Source: Oceanobacillus alkalisoli (GTDB taxonomy: Bacteria > Bacillota > Bacilli > Bacillales > Amphibacillaceae). From it: a DNA stretch of 64,000 nt. Numbering within the stretch: position 1 is the first letter of the stretch; each line of letters opens with the position of its first letter. The notes below the pieces were generated by a model. The model was not told the DNA's origin, did no database searches, and worked only from the letters and a program-made list of their open reading frames with translations. Where the stretch lies: positions 50,517 through 114,516 of the forward strand of contig NZ_JAKGBW010000012.1 of the NCBI RefSeq assembly GCF_021556485.1. Direction: 5' to 3'. Positions 1-7,644 of this stretch are shown here, one piece after another. The translations under genes and the position numbers were made by a program.

Positions 1-206
1 CGGTTGTTCCGCTCCTAGTCCCTTTATTTATCAGTGCATTTAAGCGGGCGGAGGAGTTGGCAATGGCGATGGAGGCTCGCGGCTATCAAGGTGGAGATAA
101 TCGTACGAAACTCCGTGAATTGAAGGTTACCAAGCTTGATATCATGGGCTACCTTATTTTTATCCTTGTTGTAGCGATTCTATTTTTAACAAGAACTTAC
201 GGGTGA
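1..206 (+). CDS. ecfT: EcfT, energy-coupling factor transporter transmembrane subunit (3' end only)
   Basis: Only the last 67 codons lie in the window, with the reading frame starting at base 3 and TGA at 204-206. EcfT is the membrane scaffold that couples the EcfA/EcfA' ATPases to vitamin-binding S components. The tail shows the coupling motif around A-M-E-A-R-G-Y (bases 60-90) and a final hydrophobic helix ending LFLTRTYG. It sits 10 bp before truA, the usual Bacillaceae order ecfA1-ecfA2-ecfT-truA-rplM-rpsI. Confidence 0.9.
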   Translation, partial: VVPLLVPLFISAFKRAEELAMAMEARGYQGGDNRTKLRELKVTKLDIMGYLIFILVVAILFLTRTYG

Positions 207-216
207 GTGTGATAAA

Positions 217-960
217 ATGCCACGAATAAAATGTACGTTAGCTTATGATGGATCTGGATTTTCTGGTTTCCAAATCCAGCCGGATAAGCGGACTGTAGCA
301 GGAGAACTGGAAAAGTGTTTACAGAAAATGCATAAGGGCAAAGTGGTTCGCGTGCATGGTTCCGGCCGAACGGATACAGGGGTGCACGCGAAAGGACAAG
401 TAATCCATTTTGATACGCCGCTTCATCTTCCAGCAGAAAATTGGAAAAAAGCCTTAAATGCACTACTCCCCGGGGACATCCATCTATCAAATACGGAAAT
501 CGTCACAGAAGCCTTCCATGCGCGTTTCAGTGCCATAGCTAAGGAATACCATTACATCGTGGAAACATCGCCGGAAAGGGATGTATTCAGCCGAAAGTAT
601 GCCTATTACTTCCCGCATGCACTCAACATAGGAAAAATCAAGGAAGCATGTGACTATGTCAAGGGAAAACATGACTTTACTACATTTTCTTCGGTGAAAA
701 CAAGCGTTAAAGGGAGTAAAGTGAGGACATTGTATACGGTGACGTGTGAAGAAGATGAGTCTGGTCTTCGCTTCATATTTTATGGTGATGGCTTTCTTTA
801 TAATATGGTCCGCATCCTTGCTGGATTTCTTCTGGATGTTGGCCAAGGCAAATGGGAGCCAGAGGACATCCCTGTTTTATTTGCTGCAAAGGACCGCAGT
901 AAAGTAGGTAAAACGATCGGCCCGGAAGGTTTATATTTAATGCGAGTCATCTATGAATGA
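217..960 (+). CDS. truA: tRNA pseudouridine(38-40) synthase TruA
   Basis: This enzyme converts U38, U39 and U40 in tRNA anticodon arms to pseudouridine. The 247-residue length matches the family. The start MPRIKCTLAYDGSGFSGFQ is typical, and the catalytic aspartate lies in G-S-G-R-T-D-T-G-V-H-A near residue 52. A conserved F-x-x-Y-G-D-G-F-L-Y-N-M-V-R segment lies near residue 190. The gene follows ecfT by 10 bp and is probably co-transcribed with it; rplM downstream has its own promoter. Confidence 0.96.
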   Translation: MPRIKCTLAYDGSGFSGFQIQPDKRTVAGELEKCLQKMHKGKVVRVHGSGRTDTGVHAKGQVIHFDTPLHLPAENWKKALNALLPGDIHLSNTEIVTEAFHARFSAIAKEYHYIVETSPERDVFSRKYAYYFPHALNIGKIKEACDYVKGKHDFTTFSSVKTSVKGSKVRTLYTVTCEEDESGLRFIFYGDGFLYNMVRILAGFLLDVGQGKWEPEDIPVLFAAKDRSKVGKTIGPEGLYLMRVIYE

Positions 961-1008
961 AATAATATTAATTTAGGTATTAATTTAAAAGAAAAATGAA
1001 GAGAAACC

Positions 1009-1036
1009 TTGACAAACCTACCCATTGTGTTATATT
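1009..1036 (+). promoter_or_regulatory. Sigma-A promoter of rplM-rpsI
   Basis: TTGACA at 1009-1014 and TATATT at 1031-1036 are separated by 16 bp; a TATTAT two bases further on would give 18 bp. It lies in the truA-rplM gap and should start a roughly 110-nt leader. Confidence 0.7.
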
Positions 1037-1044
1037 ATGATTTA

Positions 1045-1140
1045 TGGCATTTTATTTCTAAACCATGATTAGCCCCGGAATCTAATTATGTTTTAAGAAA
1101 CTTAAAATACAAAAAATGAAACGGATTTTATATATATGGA
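1045..1140 (+). promoter_or_regulatory. Probable L13 ribosomal-protein leader
   Basis: The untranslated region between the promoter and rplM contains the element TAGCCCCGGAATCTAA (1071-1086) flanked by short complementary stretches. Firmicute rplM genes usually carry an autoregulatory L13 leader RNA in this place. I assign it from position and this motif only; I have not folded it. Confidence 0.4.
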
Positions 1141-1152
1141 GGGAAATCTAAC

Positions 1153-1590
1153 ATGCGCACAACATTCATGGCAAATGAAGCGAACATTGAACGCAAATGG
1201 CTTGTTGTTGATGCAGAAGGCCAGCGTCTAGGTCGTCTTGCGAGTGAAGTTGCTACAATCCTTCGTGGAAAGAACAAACCAACTTACACTCCGCATGCAG
1301 ACACAGGAGACTATGTCATCGTCATCAACGCAGAGAAAATCGAATTAACTGGGAACAAAGAGAACGACAAAATGTATTATCGTCACTCCAACCATCCAGG
1401 TGGACTCAAAGAGCGAAATGCAGCAGATTTACGTGCAAAGCATCCTGAACGCATGATTGAGCTTGCGGTAAAAGGCATGCTTCCTAAAGGTGCATTAGGC
1501 AGTAAGATGTATAAGAAATTACACGTTGTTGCAGGTCCAGAGCATAAATATCAAGCACAAAAACCAGAAGTATACGAGCTTCGTGGGTAA
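1153..1590 (+). CDS. rplM: 50S ribosomal protein L13
   Basis: Structural protein of the large ribosomal subunit. The length of 145 residues and the start [16 protein letters not shown] are those of Bacillaceae L13. Hallmark segments include [12 protein letters not shown] near residue 20, G-D-Y-V-I-V-I-N-A near residue 53 and M-L-P-K-G-A-L-G near residue 110. A GGAGGG ribosome-binding site precedes ATG. It forms an operon with rpsI 18 bp downstream. Confidence 0.98.
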   Translation: MRTTFMANEANIERKWLVVDAEGQRLGRLASEVATILRGKNKPTYTPHADTGDYVIVINAEKIELTGNKENDKMYYRHSNHPGGLKERNAADLRAKHPERMIELAVKGMLPKGALGSKMYKKLHVVAGPEHKYQAQKPEVYELRG

Positions 1591-1608
1591 TTAAAGGAGG
1601 TAAATTCA

Positions 1609-2001
1609 TTGGCACAAGTACAATACTACGGCACAGGACGTCGTAAAAAATCAACTGCACGTGTACGTTTAGTACCAGGTTCAGGTAACATTACAATCAA
1701 TGGTCGTGAAGCAAGAGAATATTTCCCATATGAAACACAACTTCTTATTCTAAACCAGCCATTAGTTGCGACAGAAACTGATGGAACATATGACGTTTTA
1801 GTTAATGTTCACGGTGGTGGATTCACTGGTCAAGCTGGTGCAATTCGTCATGGAGTAGCTCGTGCGCTTTTACAAGCTGATCCAGAATATCGTGCTACAT
1901 TAAAACGCGAAGGCTACTTAACTCGTGACCCAAGAATGAAAGAACGTAAGAAATACGGTCTTAAATCTGCACGTCGCGCGCCACAATTCTCAAAACGTTA
2001 A
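1609..2001 (+). CDS. rpsI: 30S ribosomal protein S9
   Basis: Small-subunit protein whose basic C-terminal tail reaches the P site. It has 130 residues, begins [19 protein letters not shown] and ends in the diagnostic basic tail RRAPQFSKR. Translation starts at a TTG codon, fixed by the AAAGGAGG ribosome-binding site 8 bp upstream and by family alignment. It is the last gene of the conserved left block; in B. subtilis the genes leading to cwlD follow soon after, but here about 55 kb of accessory DNA intervenes. Confidence 0.98.
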   Translation: MAQVQYYGTGRRKKSTARVRLVPGSGNITINGREAREYFPYETQLLILNQPLVATETDGTYDVLVNVHGGGFTGQAGAIRHGVARALLQADPEYRATLKREGYLTRDPRMKERKKYGLKSARRAPQFSKR

Positions 2002-2015
2002 TAAATCAACATTTG

Positions 2016-2050
2016 CAAATCCCTCAACCACGTGTGGTTGGGGGATTTTA
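2016..2050 (+). terminator. Intrinsic terminator of rplM-rpsI
   Basis: A perfect stem, AAATCCCTCAACCAC paired with GTGTGGTTGGGGGATTT, is followed by a short T run. It sits 15 bp after the rpsI stop codon. Confidence 0.9.
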
Positions 2051-2086
2051 CTGTATATGCGGTGCTTGAAAAACAGGGGAAAATTC

Positions 2087-2119
2087 ACACGTAGCATACA
2101 CGTAACATACAAGTAGCAG
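2087..2119 (+). repeat. Three tandem 11-bp repeats
   Basis: ACACGTAGCAT, ACACGTAACAT and ACAAGTAGCAG follow each other without gaps, at one helical turn each, about 145 bp before the lipoprotein gene. They could be binding sites on one face of the helix; no function is known to me. Confidence 0.5.
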
Positions 2120-2262
2120 ACAAATAATTTAGAGAAAAAGAAGCTGTGATTTTGAAATTAAGTTTGATACAATTACATTAATAAGATGGATTGGGATAGT
2201 GCAACAAACGGGCCATTTTGTAGCATAAAATTAGCTGGTAAATTTGATTAGGGGAGATATTT

Positions 2263-2688
2263 TTGAAGAAAATTACTTTATCACTTACTTTGTTTTTTTG
2301 TGCTTTACTTTTATTTGCTTGCCAATCTCAAGAAAAGGAAATGACTATGTTAGATGATATTTCATCGATTTCCATTTCCAAATCTAGTGGCTATGGTGGA
2401 ATAAACGAAAATTATATTGCAACAATTGATAAAGACTCAACCATATCAAGGTTTGAAGAGTCTTTGGAAAATGCAGAAGCTAGGGAACAGAAGGTTAATG
2501 TCGATACTGAAAAGCCTGATTATGATATTTTAATTCGCTATGAAAATGGGGAAACCCACGGATTACATCTTGTGCTTGGTAATGCAGGAGAAAAAAGTAG
2601 AGTAATGTATGTTGGTCACGAAAACAACGGTTTTGATATATCACCTGAAGGTACAGAGGTATTAAAAGATGTCTTGGATAATCAATAA
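2263..2688 (+). CDS. Putative lipoprotein, unknown function
   Basis: A 141-residue protein with a short signal peptide and a lipobox ending L-L-F-A-C at cysteine 20, so it should be lipid-anchored on the outer face of the membrane. The mature part is acidic, without cysteines, and contains no motif I recognise; the pattern resembles small Bacillus lipoproteins. The start is TTG, supported by AGGGGAG 6 bp upstream. It stands alone between the rpsI terminator and the convergent methyltransferase. Confidence 0.75.
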   Translation: MKKITLSLTLFFCALLLFACQSQEKEMTMLDDISSISISKSSGYGGINENYIATIDKDSTISRFEESLENAEAREQKVNVDTEKPDYDILIRYENGETHGLHLVLGNAGEKSRVMYVGHENNGFDISPEGTEVLKDVLDNQ

Positions 2689-2698
2689 ATGTGTACTG

Positions 2699-2731
2699 CA
2701 ATCGGGCGCAGTTGTTGAATAAGCATTGCGC
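2699..2731. repeat. CAATCGGGCGC repeat, copy 1
   Basis: CAATCGGGCGC followed by (A/G)(G/T)TTGTT recurs at 3908. The two copies bracket the methyltransferase gene. In this copy GGCGC is also complementary to a downstream GCGCC, giving a weak hairpin. Confidence 0.4.
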
Positions 2732-2822
2732 CGTTAAAGGGCCAGATTGTGTAATAATTAATAATAAGCCTACCCCTCAATCAAATAGAGGATTAAGGGG
2801 TAAGCTGATATTAAACAAATAA

Positions 2823-3740
2823 TTATTTTTTTACAGCATGGATGTAATGAATCGTTTCAAAGGCTTTTAAATAATCCGAACGATCGCTAAAGAATTTATT
2901 ATTTATAACATCGGGTGATAAATGTTCGTAAATAAGTAATCCTGCATCTTCTAACAATATTTCTATTTCGTCATAAGTAAAACATGATTTCATTGGTTCG
3001 CCACTAGCGGATGCCATTTGCACCATATTCTGAACTCGGTTAGACAATCCTTTTTCTTCAAATAGTTTATCATCTGCATAATCAAAAACGATGGAACTTC
3101 CCAATGGAATCTCTGCAAATAATTCTTTAATTAAATTTGAAATTTCTTCTTTTGTTAAGTAATAGGAAACACCTAAGAGACTATAAAAGGTTTTTTTGTT
3201 TGGTTGAAAACCCTCATCAATAAGGTTTTGTAGGATAATATCTTTGGTGAAATCCATTGGAACAAAGTGAAAATTATAAGGAATTTGATAATTAGATTTG
3301 GCTAGCCTATTCCTTTTAAAATCTTGTGTAGACGGATAATCAACTTCAAATATTTCCAACTTAGGGTCTAATTCTGGGTTCCGAAAACAAAATGTATCCA
3401 ATCCAGCTCCTAGAATGACATATTGTTCAGCTCCTAGTACTATCTCATGGAATAATACTTTTTCACAATAGGCAGCACGTGCTAATGGAGTTGGTGAGAG
3501 TTGAACTTGTGTAATCCATTTTAATATTTCATCGGGTTGATCTTGAAATTTTATAGCAATTTCATGATTAAAAAATTGAATTCCTTGAATCATGTTTTTA
3601 CGAATATCTTCAAATTCCTTTTGGGTAATTAAATCTTTTGCAATATAATCATCAAAAATCTTTGGTGTGTCATATTTACTATGGTATGCTCGACCAAAAG
3701 CTGAAATTAAGGAAGTTAAACTGGATTCATTTTTCTCCAT
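2823..3740 (-). CDS. Class I SAM-dependent methyltransferase, leucine carboxyl methyltransferase (PPM1/TIGR00027) family
   Basis: A 305-residue protein of the family that includes polyketide O-methyltransferases and many uncharacterised bacterial enzymes. The SAM-binding signature V-I-L-G-A-G-L-D-T-F-C-F-R lies near residue 108, followed by an acidic end of strand 2 (F-E-V-D-Y-P). The N-terminal A-x-x-R-A-x-Y-x-x family helix region is recognisable. The substrate cannot be told from sequence. A strong promoter and a terminator-like hairpin lie in its leader (3764-3850), suggesting conditional expression. Confidence 0.8.
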   Translation of the reverse strand: MEKNESSLTSLISAFGRAYHSKYDTPKIFDDYIAKDLITQKEFEDIRKNMIQGIQFFNHEIAIKFQDQPDEILKWITQVQLSPTPLARAAYCEKVLFHEIVLGAEQYVILGAGLDTFCFRNPELDPKLEIFEVDYPSTQDFKRNRLAKSNYQIPYNFHFVPMDFTKDIILQNLIDEGFQPNKKTFYSLLGVSYYLTKEEISNLIKELFAEIPLGSSIVFDYADDKLFEEKGLSNRVQNMVQMASASGEPMKSCFTYDEIEILLEDAGLLIYEHLSPDVINNKFFSDRSDYLKAFETIHYIHAVKK

Positions 3741-3763
3741 ACATTGATTCCCCCATATAATAA

Positions 3764-3799
3764 AAATAAGATTCCCCTGGCCAGGAGAATCTTATTATA
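3764..3799 (-). terminator. Terminator-like 32-bp palindrome in the methyltransferase leader
   Basis: On the minus strand a 16-bp stem (one G-U pair) of AATAAGATTCTCCTGG with its complement is followed directly by TTTTTATTAT. It lies between the promoter and the ATG, where a terminator would block the gene's own transcription. It may be an attenuator or a repressor operator. Confidence 0.6.
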
Positions 3800-3821
3800 T
3801 ACGAAAATATAATAACTGTAA

Positions 3822-3850
3822 ATTATAGCACAATTAAATTATTTTGTCAA
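3822..3850 (-). promoter_or_regulatory. Near-perfect sigma-A promoter of the methyltransferase gene
   Basis: On the minus strand TTGACA (3850-3845) and TATAAT (3827-3822) are separated by exactly 17 bp. Both hexamers match consensus, so initiation should be strong and control probably acts downstream, at the hairpin. Confidence 0.85.
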
Positions 3851-3907
3851 TAATATTGACTAGTATTTAAATGTTATCTCATGAAAAAATCAAAAAATAC
3901 AATACAA

Positions 3908-3930
3908 CAATCGGGCGCGTTTGTTTAACA
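3908..3930. repeat. CAATCGGGCGC repeat, copy 2
   Basis: Second copy of the motif at 2699, on the other side of the methyltransferase gene. The spacing suggests that the two may mark the ends of an inserted cassette. Confidence 0.35.
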
Positions 3931-3990
3931 CCAAAAGGAGGAAAATGGTCAAACCTTTTTCTAAAAAATGTATATCATTTCACAAAGAGA

Positions 3991-4028
3991 GAATCCATTT
4001 TGATCAATCCTTTTTTCAAAATGGATTC
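3991..4028 (-). terminator. Palindrome downstream of the integrase gene
   Basis: GAATCCATTTTGA pairs with TCAAAATGGATTC across a 12-bp loop, about 80 bp past the integrase stop codon. It may terminate the integrase transcript or be part of the attachment region. The whole 3741-4106 gap holds only the leader, the repeat and this hairpin. Confidence 0.5.
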
Positions 4029-4106
4029 GTCTTGATTAGGGTATTATCCAGGCTTGTCATGTCTTTCTGATCAAACTTTGTTTCAAAGCTACAAAAAGCA
4101 GCTTTC

Positions 4107-5141
4107 TTATAGCCTGTCAATTGCCATAAGAAGCTGCTTGATATCTTTATGCGTATAAACTTTATCAGTGATATCTTTAGCTGCGTGACCCATGATCCGT
4201 TTGATTGATAATTTATTTGCATCAGCATTATCCATAAGGGTTGCGAAGGTATGTCTGCAATCGTGTGGTCTATGATTCAATTCTAGTTGTTGCATAATCT
4301 TCTTGAATTTCTCATGATAATAAACATAATAACTCAGTTTGTTTCCCTCAAAGTTTGTAATCAGATATTCATTATTGGGATCCATACGATTTTCAATTAA
4401 TTTATGGACTTTTTTATGAATAGGTATGACCCTATTCGTCCCAGCTTCCGTTTTGAAGCCACCCCGAAAATACCTTTCATCCAATTGAATATTTTTATTT
4501 TTCACTTCCACAAGTTCCCCAGGACGCAATCCACTGTAAATCATAATTAAAATCGAATCTATATCATCGAAGCGGTCGATGTTTTCCCAAAGAATATTAA
4601 TCTCATCCAAAGTAAATGGTTTTCTGGAATTCTTTGTATCATTTTTTGGAAGCTCGACAAATCTAGCATAATCTTTATGTGTTAAATCGTTTTCTAAAGC
4701 ATGTTTATACATTTGATTAAATAATACTTTTATTTTTTTCTTTGTACCCCATGATTTATCACAGTTATCAATCACAGATTGCAGGTGAGCTTTCCTGACT
4801 TCATTAAATTTTATATCGTGTAAAGGTTCTGATCTTCTAAAAGCCATTTCATAGCCAAGTTGATTTGATTTTGAAATTTTAGGGAAACGTTCTTTTATTA
4901 AGCGTTCATATACTTCTTTAAATGTGAGCTTGCCAGCTGATAAATCATATGGGTTATTATTGTAATCAGCTAATGCTACCATTGCCTCTTTTCTACTTTT
5001 ATAATATCCTAGATACTCCCGTCTTTGTTTTCCTTCGTCATTCCATCCAGTAGTGACTATGACCGCGAATGGTTTTCTTCGTTTACCGGATAATTTGCAT
5101 ACGGAGCCGTATCCATTTGGATTTTTCAATTTCCTTACCAC
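4107..5141 (-). CDS. int: Tyrosine recombinase, phage/ICE-type integrase
   Basis: Catalyses site-specific integration and excision of the element at 4-10 kb. The 344-residue protein has an arm-binding N-terminal domain (N-P-N-G-Y-G-S-V... R-K-P-F-A-V), a SAM-like core-binding domain (residues 65-150) and a C-terminal catalytic domain with R (S-G-L-R-P-G-E), H-x-x-R (H-D-C-R-H-T-F-A), H (M-G-H-A) and the nucleophilic Y (K-V-Y-T-H). The open frame can begin at GTG 5141, but AAAGGTGG better places the start at TTG 5129. All catalytic residues are present, so it may be active although its element is truncated. Confidence 0.93.
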   Translation of the reverse strand: MVRKLKNPNGYGSVCKLSGKRRKPFAVIVTTGWNDEGKQRREYLGYYKSRKEAMVALADYNNNPYDLSAGKLTFKEVYERLIKERFPKISKSNQLGYEMAFRRSEPLHDIKFNEVRKAHLQSVIDNCDKSWGTKKKIKVLFNQMYKHALENDLTHKDYARFVELPKNDTKNSRKPFTLDEINILWENIDRFDDIDSILIMIYSGLRPGELVEVKNKNIQLDERYFRGGFKTEAGTNRVIPIHKKVHKLIENRMDPNNEYLITNFEGNKLSYYVYYHEKFKKIMQQLELNHRPHDCRHTFATLMDNADANKLSIKRIMGHAAKDITDKVYTHKDIKQLLMAIDRL

Positions 5142-5220
5142 CTTTCATATCAGCAGGATAGACATGTGAGAATATATGTTCTATATATGTGTTAAAAAAA
5201 AGAATGCAATATTTGCATAC

Positions 5221-5669
5221 CTACTTTATATGATCAATTTTTTTCAGATTGCACATTTCTTCTGGAACGCCATACGTTTGAGCTACTTCATTTATGGTAA
5301 CGCTTGTATCTTTAAATTCATAAATACATTTATCTGGAATAAGCAATTCAACTGCAAATGTATTAGCCTCTACCTCATTTTTATTAGTAGAGAAAAAGGT
5401 GTTATTTTTTAAAAAAGGTGCATTTTCACTTTTATGCAATAACGAATGGCCTAATTCATGAGCGCAGACAAACCTTTGCAATGTCTCATCTATATTATCA
5501 TTAATATGGATAGATTGAATCCTTTTGTAGCACGTGTAGTATCCCAAAGATCCCCCAGAGATTCAAAAATAATGATGATGCCTTTACGCTCTGCTATTTC
5601 AAAAGGGCAATTTGTTCCATATTTATCAATAAGTTTTATTGCTGTATTCCTAGGCATTAAATGCGCCAT
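5221..5669 (-). pseudogene. ImmA/IrrE-family metallopeptidase, frameshifted
   Basis: ImmA proteases cleave the ImmR-type repressor of integrative elements after DNA damage. The N-terminal part (ATG at 5669, MAHLMPRNTAIKLIDKYGTN) and the C-terminal part with the zinc motif H-E-L-G-H (near 5450) are in different frames. The break falls in a run of five Gs (5552-5556 on the complementary strand); one more G would restore L-G-G-S-L-G-Y-Y. It begins 8 bp after the repressor stop codon, the usual immR-immA arrangement. Either a real inactivating mutation or a homopolymer error. Confidence 0.8.
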
Positions 5670-5677
5670 AGAATACC

Positions 5678-6145
5678 TTATTTTTTATATTTGTTGGGGG
5701 TAAACTTTTGTTTTGCCATTCGTTTAGCCATGCGAAGTGAATTTTCCAATGAAGCAATTAGTAGTTCTCTATCTTCCTTATCCATTTCATCTATCGCCCT
5801 TCCATCGAATTGTGAGTATGCATCATCATTAGATAAGTTATTTATCATTTTTTCTAGATCCTTAGCTATATCACGCTCTTCCTTATCTGACAGCTCAGGA
5901 AGATCTTCCTCTTGCTTGGTGTTGTTTGGTTTGTAATAACCAGCCACCCTCATTATTTCATCATAAGGAATGGATAGTGCTTCCGCAAGTTTTTGGATAT
6001 TCTCAGCTTTGGGAATGCCTCTTTTTCCATTTTCGATTCTGGACAATTGAGCAGCACTAATACCTGAATACAAAGAAAGTTGATTGATGGTGTAACCTTT
6101 TTCATCCCTTTTTGCTTTTAGATACTCTCCAAATTGATTGGTCAT
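5678..6145 (-). CDS. XRE-family repressor, ImmR/CI-like
   Basis: Element repressor of 155 residues. The N-terminal helix-turn-helix (Y-T-I-N-Q-L-S-L-Y-S-G-I-S-A-A-Q-L-S-R-I-E, residues 17-38) is clear; the acidic, helical C-terminal half should mediate dimerisation and be the ImmA target. The ATG at 6145 has an AGGAGAG ribosome-binding site; an upstream in-frame start at 6205 would run through the operator region and is unlikely. It is divergent from the Cro-like gene at 6312, with four TTACC-N4-GGTAA sites between them. Confidence 0.88.
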   Translation of the reverse strand: MTNQFGEYLKAKRDEKGYTINQLSLYSGISAAQLSRIENGKRGIPKAENIQKLAEALSIPYDEIMRVAGYYKPNNTKQEEDLPELSDKEERDIAKDLEKMINNLSNDDAYSQFDGRAIDEMDKEDRELLIASLENSLRMAKRMAKQKFTPNKYKK

Positions 6146-6198
6146 AGTTTTCTCTCCTAAACACTGATACCCTTCTACACTTATATTACTAAAAATAA

Positions 6199-6212
6199 TT
6201 ACCAAAAGGAAA
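6199..6212. promoter_or_regulatory. Operator O1 (TTACCAAAAGGAAA)
   Basis: Half-degenerate member of the TTACC-N4-GGTAA family in the repressor/Cro intergenic region, nearest the repressor gene. Probably the weakest site and the one that controls the repressor itself. Confidence 0.6.
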
Positions 6213-6239
6213 TTTATTTAAGGAAAATATAAAAAAGTA

Positions 6240-6253
6240 TTGCCAAATGGTAA
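6240..6253. promoter_or_regulatory. Operator O2 (TTGCCAAATGGTAA)
   Basis: One mismatch from the palindrome TTACC-N4-GGTAA, midway between the divergent genes. Confidence 0.7.
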
Positions 6254-6270
6254 TTGTTAATGTTAAGGTA

Positions 6271-6284
6271 TTACCATAAGGTAA
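6271..6284. promoter_or_regulatory. Operator O3 (TTACCATAAGGTAA)
   Basis: Perfect TTACC/GGTAA arms. It abuts O4 directly, so two repressor dimers would bind side by side, 14 bp centre to centre. Confidence 0.8.
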
Positions 6285-6298
6285 TTACCAAAAGGTAA
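6285..6298. promoter_or_regulatory. Operator O4 (TTACCAAAAGGTAA)
   Basis: Perfect palindrome ending next to the ribosome-binding site of the Cro-like gene; binding here should block its expression. Confidence 0.8.
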
Positions 6299-6311
6299 AA
6301 GGAGGGTTCAT

Positions 6312-6548
6312 TTGAAAGATGTAAATGTCATTTTAATTAATTTAGACTTTTTGAAGGCGTATTTGAAAGACAAGGATATTTCTCAAAGTCAATTTGCGGA
6401 TAAGGTAGGAGTTACGCAAACTACTGTTAACCGAATTATGAATGGCAAGAGAAATCCGGGAGGTAAGTTTATTGCAGGTGTTCTGCGGAGCTTTAACGAT
6501 TTAAGTTTCGATGAAGTATTTTACTATGACAAAAGTATTGTCAACTGA
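6312..6548 (+). CDS. XRE-family Cro-like regulator
   Basis: A 78-residue single-domain DNA-binding protein with the helix-turn-helix S-Q-S-Q-F-A-D-K-V-G-V-T-Q-T-T-V-N-R-I (residues 25-43). It starts at TTG behind AGGAGGG. Its position, divergent from the repressor and first in the rightward operon, matches a Cro or anti-repressor role in the lytic/excision switch. Confidence 0.85.
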   Translation: MKDVNVILINLDFLKAYLKDKDISQSQFADKVGVTQTTVNRIMNGKRNPGGKFIAGVLRSFNDLSFDEVFYYDKSIVN

Positions 6549-6583
6549 ATAAAAGATAAAACAATTCGTTTGGAGGGATTGAT

Positions 6584-6793
6584 TTGGAAACAAGTATTGA
6601 TGAGAAAGAAAGCATGAATATCAAAGTTTCTGAGGCAGCAAAGATCTTGGGGAAATCTGAACAATTTGTGCGAATTGGATTACAACGGGATATTTTACCA
6701 ATTGGTATTGCAATTCAAATGTCTAGTAAATGGACATACCATATTTCACCAAAGTTACTCAAAGAGTATGTAGGAGGGGAAGTAAGCATCTAA
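6584..6793 (+). CDS. Small DNA-binding protein, excisionase-like
   Basis: A 69-residue protein with a MerR/Xis-type winged-helix core: M-N-I-K-V-S-E-A-A-K-I-L-G-K-S-E-Q-F-V-R-I-G-L near residue 11, then a basic and aromatic strand. Such proteins direct excision or act as early regulators in Gram-positive elements. TTG start behind GGAGGG. Function is inferred from fold and position between the Cro-like and replication genes. Confidence 0.65.
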   Translation: METSIDEKESMNIKVSEAAKILGKSEQFVRIGLQRDILPIGIAIQMSSKWTYHISPKLLKEYVGGEVSI

Positions 6794-6837
6794 ATTGCCT
6801 GAAATTATTTAAACCTGTTTAATTCTGGAGGTAAAAA

Positions 6838-7641
6838 ATGAGCAACATTAAATGGATTAAGTTAAGTACTGCCATGTTTGATGATGAAAAAATAAAACTT
6901 ATAGAGAAGCTTCCAGAGGCTGATACCATTCTAATCATTTGGATTAAACTACTTTCACAGGCCGGGAGAACAAATGCCAACGGTTATATTTATTTGAACG
7001 AAAATGTCCCTTATACAGAAGAGATGCTGGCAACGATATTCGATAGGTCGCTCAATACAGTGAGGCTCGCTTTAAAAACACTAAAAGAGTTCGGGATGAT
7101 TCACATTGATGACGATTCTTTTATTCGAATTTCAAATTGGGAAAAGCATCAAAATGTTGAAGGAATGGACCGTGTAAGGAAGTTGAATGCAGAGCGTAAC
7201 AAAAGGTATCGCGAAAGAAAGAAACAGCAATTACTAGAAGATAAAACAGATGACGTTAGCGTGACGTCACGTGACGGTACAGAAGAAGAACTAGAAAGAG
7301 ATAAAGAACAAGATATAGAAATAGAACAAGATAAAGACGTAGCGCAGATTATTAAATTTTGGGATAAAAACGGATTTGGTGTGAATAACATTCATGCAAA
7401 AAAACAGTTGTTGCTGTGGTTGGATGATTCATCATTTAAGGATCCCAGTGAAGTCATTTTAAAGGCATTAAATATTGCTTGTGAAAATGATGCTAGACGA
7501 CTTAAATATACGGAAGGCATCTTAAGAAACTGGCAAAACGAATCCTTACTAACCGTTGAAGAAATCGATAAGAATCACAAAAACCGAAATAAGCAAGCTG
7601 TAAACCAAATAGATTACGATCCGAATAGAGATAGATTCTAG
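6838..7641 (+). CDS. Phage replisome organizer with DnaD-like C-terminal domain
   Basis: Initiates replication of the element by binding its origin and recruiting the helicase loader. The 267-residue protein begins with the phage_rep_org_N winged helix (I-K-W-I-K-L-S-T-A-M-F-D-D-E-K-I, residues 4-19). A basic/acidic linker covers residues 120-165, and a DnaB_2/DnaD domain covers residues 170-245 with the terminal Y-T-E-G-I-L-R-N-W signature. The linker DNA contains repeated TGACG motifs (7251-7277), which may be the origin. The next gene begins 3 bp downstream. Confidence 0.9.
   Translation: MSNIKWIKLSTAMFDDEKIKLIEKLPEADTILIIWIKLLSQAGRTNANGYIYLNENVPYTEEMLATIFDRSLNTVRLALKTLKEFGMIHIDDDSFIRISNWEKHQNVEGMDRVRKLNAERNKRYRERKKQQLLEDKTDDVSVTSRDGTEEELERDKEQDIEIEQDKDVAQIIKFWDKNGFGVNNIHAKKQLLLWLDDSSFKDPSEVILKALNIACENDARRLKYTEGILRNWQNESLLTVEEIDKNHKNRNKQAVNQIDYDPNRDRF
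7251..7281 (+). repeat. TGACG iterons inside the replisome organizer gene
   Basis: TGACGTTAGCG, TGACGTCACG and TGACGGTACA start at 7251, 7262 and 7272, one helical turn apart. Related phage initiator genes often carry their replication origin in this linker region, so these are candidate origin iterons. Confidence 0.4.
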
Positions 7642-7644
7642 GAG

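Noticed and set aside
5176-5412. Plus-strand open frame over the ImmA gene
   Set aside because: Antisense to the conserved H-E-L-G-H region; shadow of the real gene.
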